This document shows, piece by piece, positions 39,554-39,567 of a stretch of DNA of 39,567 nucleotides. The translations under genes were made by a program, and so were the position numbers. The notes under the pieces were generated by a model. That model saw nothing but the letters and a program-made list of their open reading frames with translations, did no database searches and was not told where the DNA came from. Position 1 is the first letter of the stretch. The number at the start of each line of letters is the position of its first letter. Source of the DNA: an uncultured Candidatus Saccharibacteria bacterium (GTDB lineage Bacteria > Patescibacteriota > Saccharimonadia > Saccharimonadales > Saccharimonadaceae); assembly GCA_947305655.1 (NCBI GenBank), contig CAMZEA010000005.1, forward strand, positions 1 through 39,567, in the 5' to 3' direction.

Positions 39554-39567
39554 CAGCCTACTTCTTC

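Noticed and set aside
1-39567. Alternative genetic code (TGA as Gly or Trp) as in some other CPR groups
   Set aside because: TGA ends the acyltransferase gene at a conserved place, and conserved proteins read through without needing recoding.

Overview
The window reads like a stretch of chromosome from a Patescibacteria (CPR) bacterium, most likely a member of Saccharibacteria (TM7). This is an inference from gene content and style: very compact packing, a standard code (TGA is a true stop and the Trp tRNA has anticodon CCA), a GT4 plus GH57 alpha-glucan pair, huge BspA-type surface proteins, an N-terminally anchored FKBP, and many genes that start a few bases after an extended -10 box (TGnTAnAAT) without a Shine-Dalgarno sequence. 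No marker gene such as 16S rRNA is present to prove the lineage.

Layout. 1-3100: a partial membrane protein, signal peptidase I and dnaK under two CIRCE operators. 3110-7900, all on the minus strand: a small membrane protein, a phosphoketolase split into two overlapping genes, an alpha/beta hydrolase coupled to a DHH phosphoesterase, and a small orphan. 7940-9190: tRNA-Trp, a set of degenerate 34-35 bp repeats, an orphan membrane protein, then an approximately 336-nt candidate structured RNA with a consensus promoter and an intrinsic terminator. 9190-15231, plus strand: a heterodimeric ABC exporter with one degenerate ATP site, a GT4 glycosyltransferase and a GH57 glucanase. 15234-18566, minus strand: a short phosphotransacetylase, and an acyltransferase-SGNH envelope enzyme coupled to a membrane-anchored helical protein. 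18637-19989: exonuclease I. 20027-30530, minus strand: a 1725-residue leucine-rich-repeat surface protein with a sortase-like tail, an orphan membrane protein, FKBP, pheT and pheS, and a small membrane protein. 30566-35305, plus strand: a vWA/DUF285 surface protein, an aquaporin-family channel with a histone-like tail, and a 44-residue membrane peptide. 35363-39538, minus strand: an M16 peptidase abutting secA.

How the parts fit. Phosphoketolase makes acetyl phosphate, which the phosphotransacetylase could convert to acetyl-CoA. This suggests a fermentative sugar route, joined here by alpha-glucan making or trimming (GT4 and GH57). SecA and LepB export and process the large adhesin-like proteins, and FKBP and DnaK may help fold them. 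The two surface giants, the acetyltransferase-like enzyme and the exporter suit a small cell living on a host surface.

The best candidates for something undescribed are the structured RNA at about 8817-9152 and the genuinely two-gene phosphoketolase. The near-leaderless start architecture is the strongest window-wide pattern.
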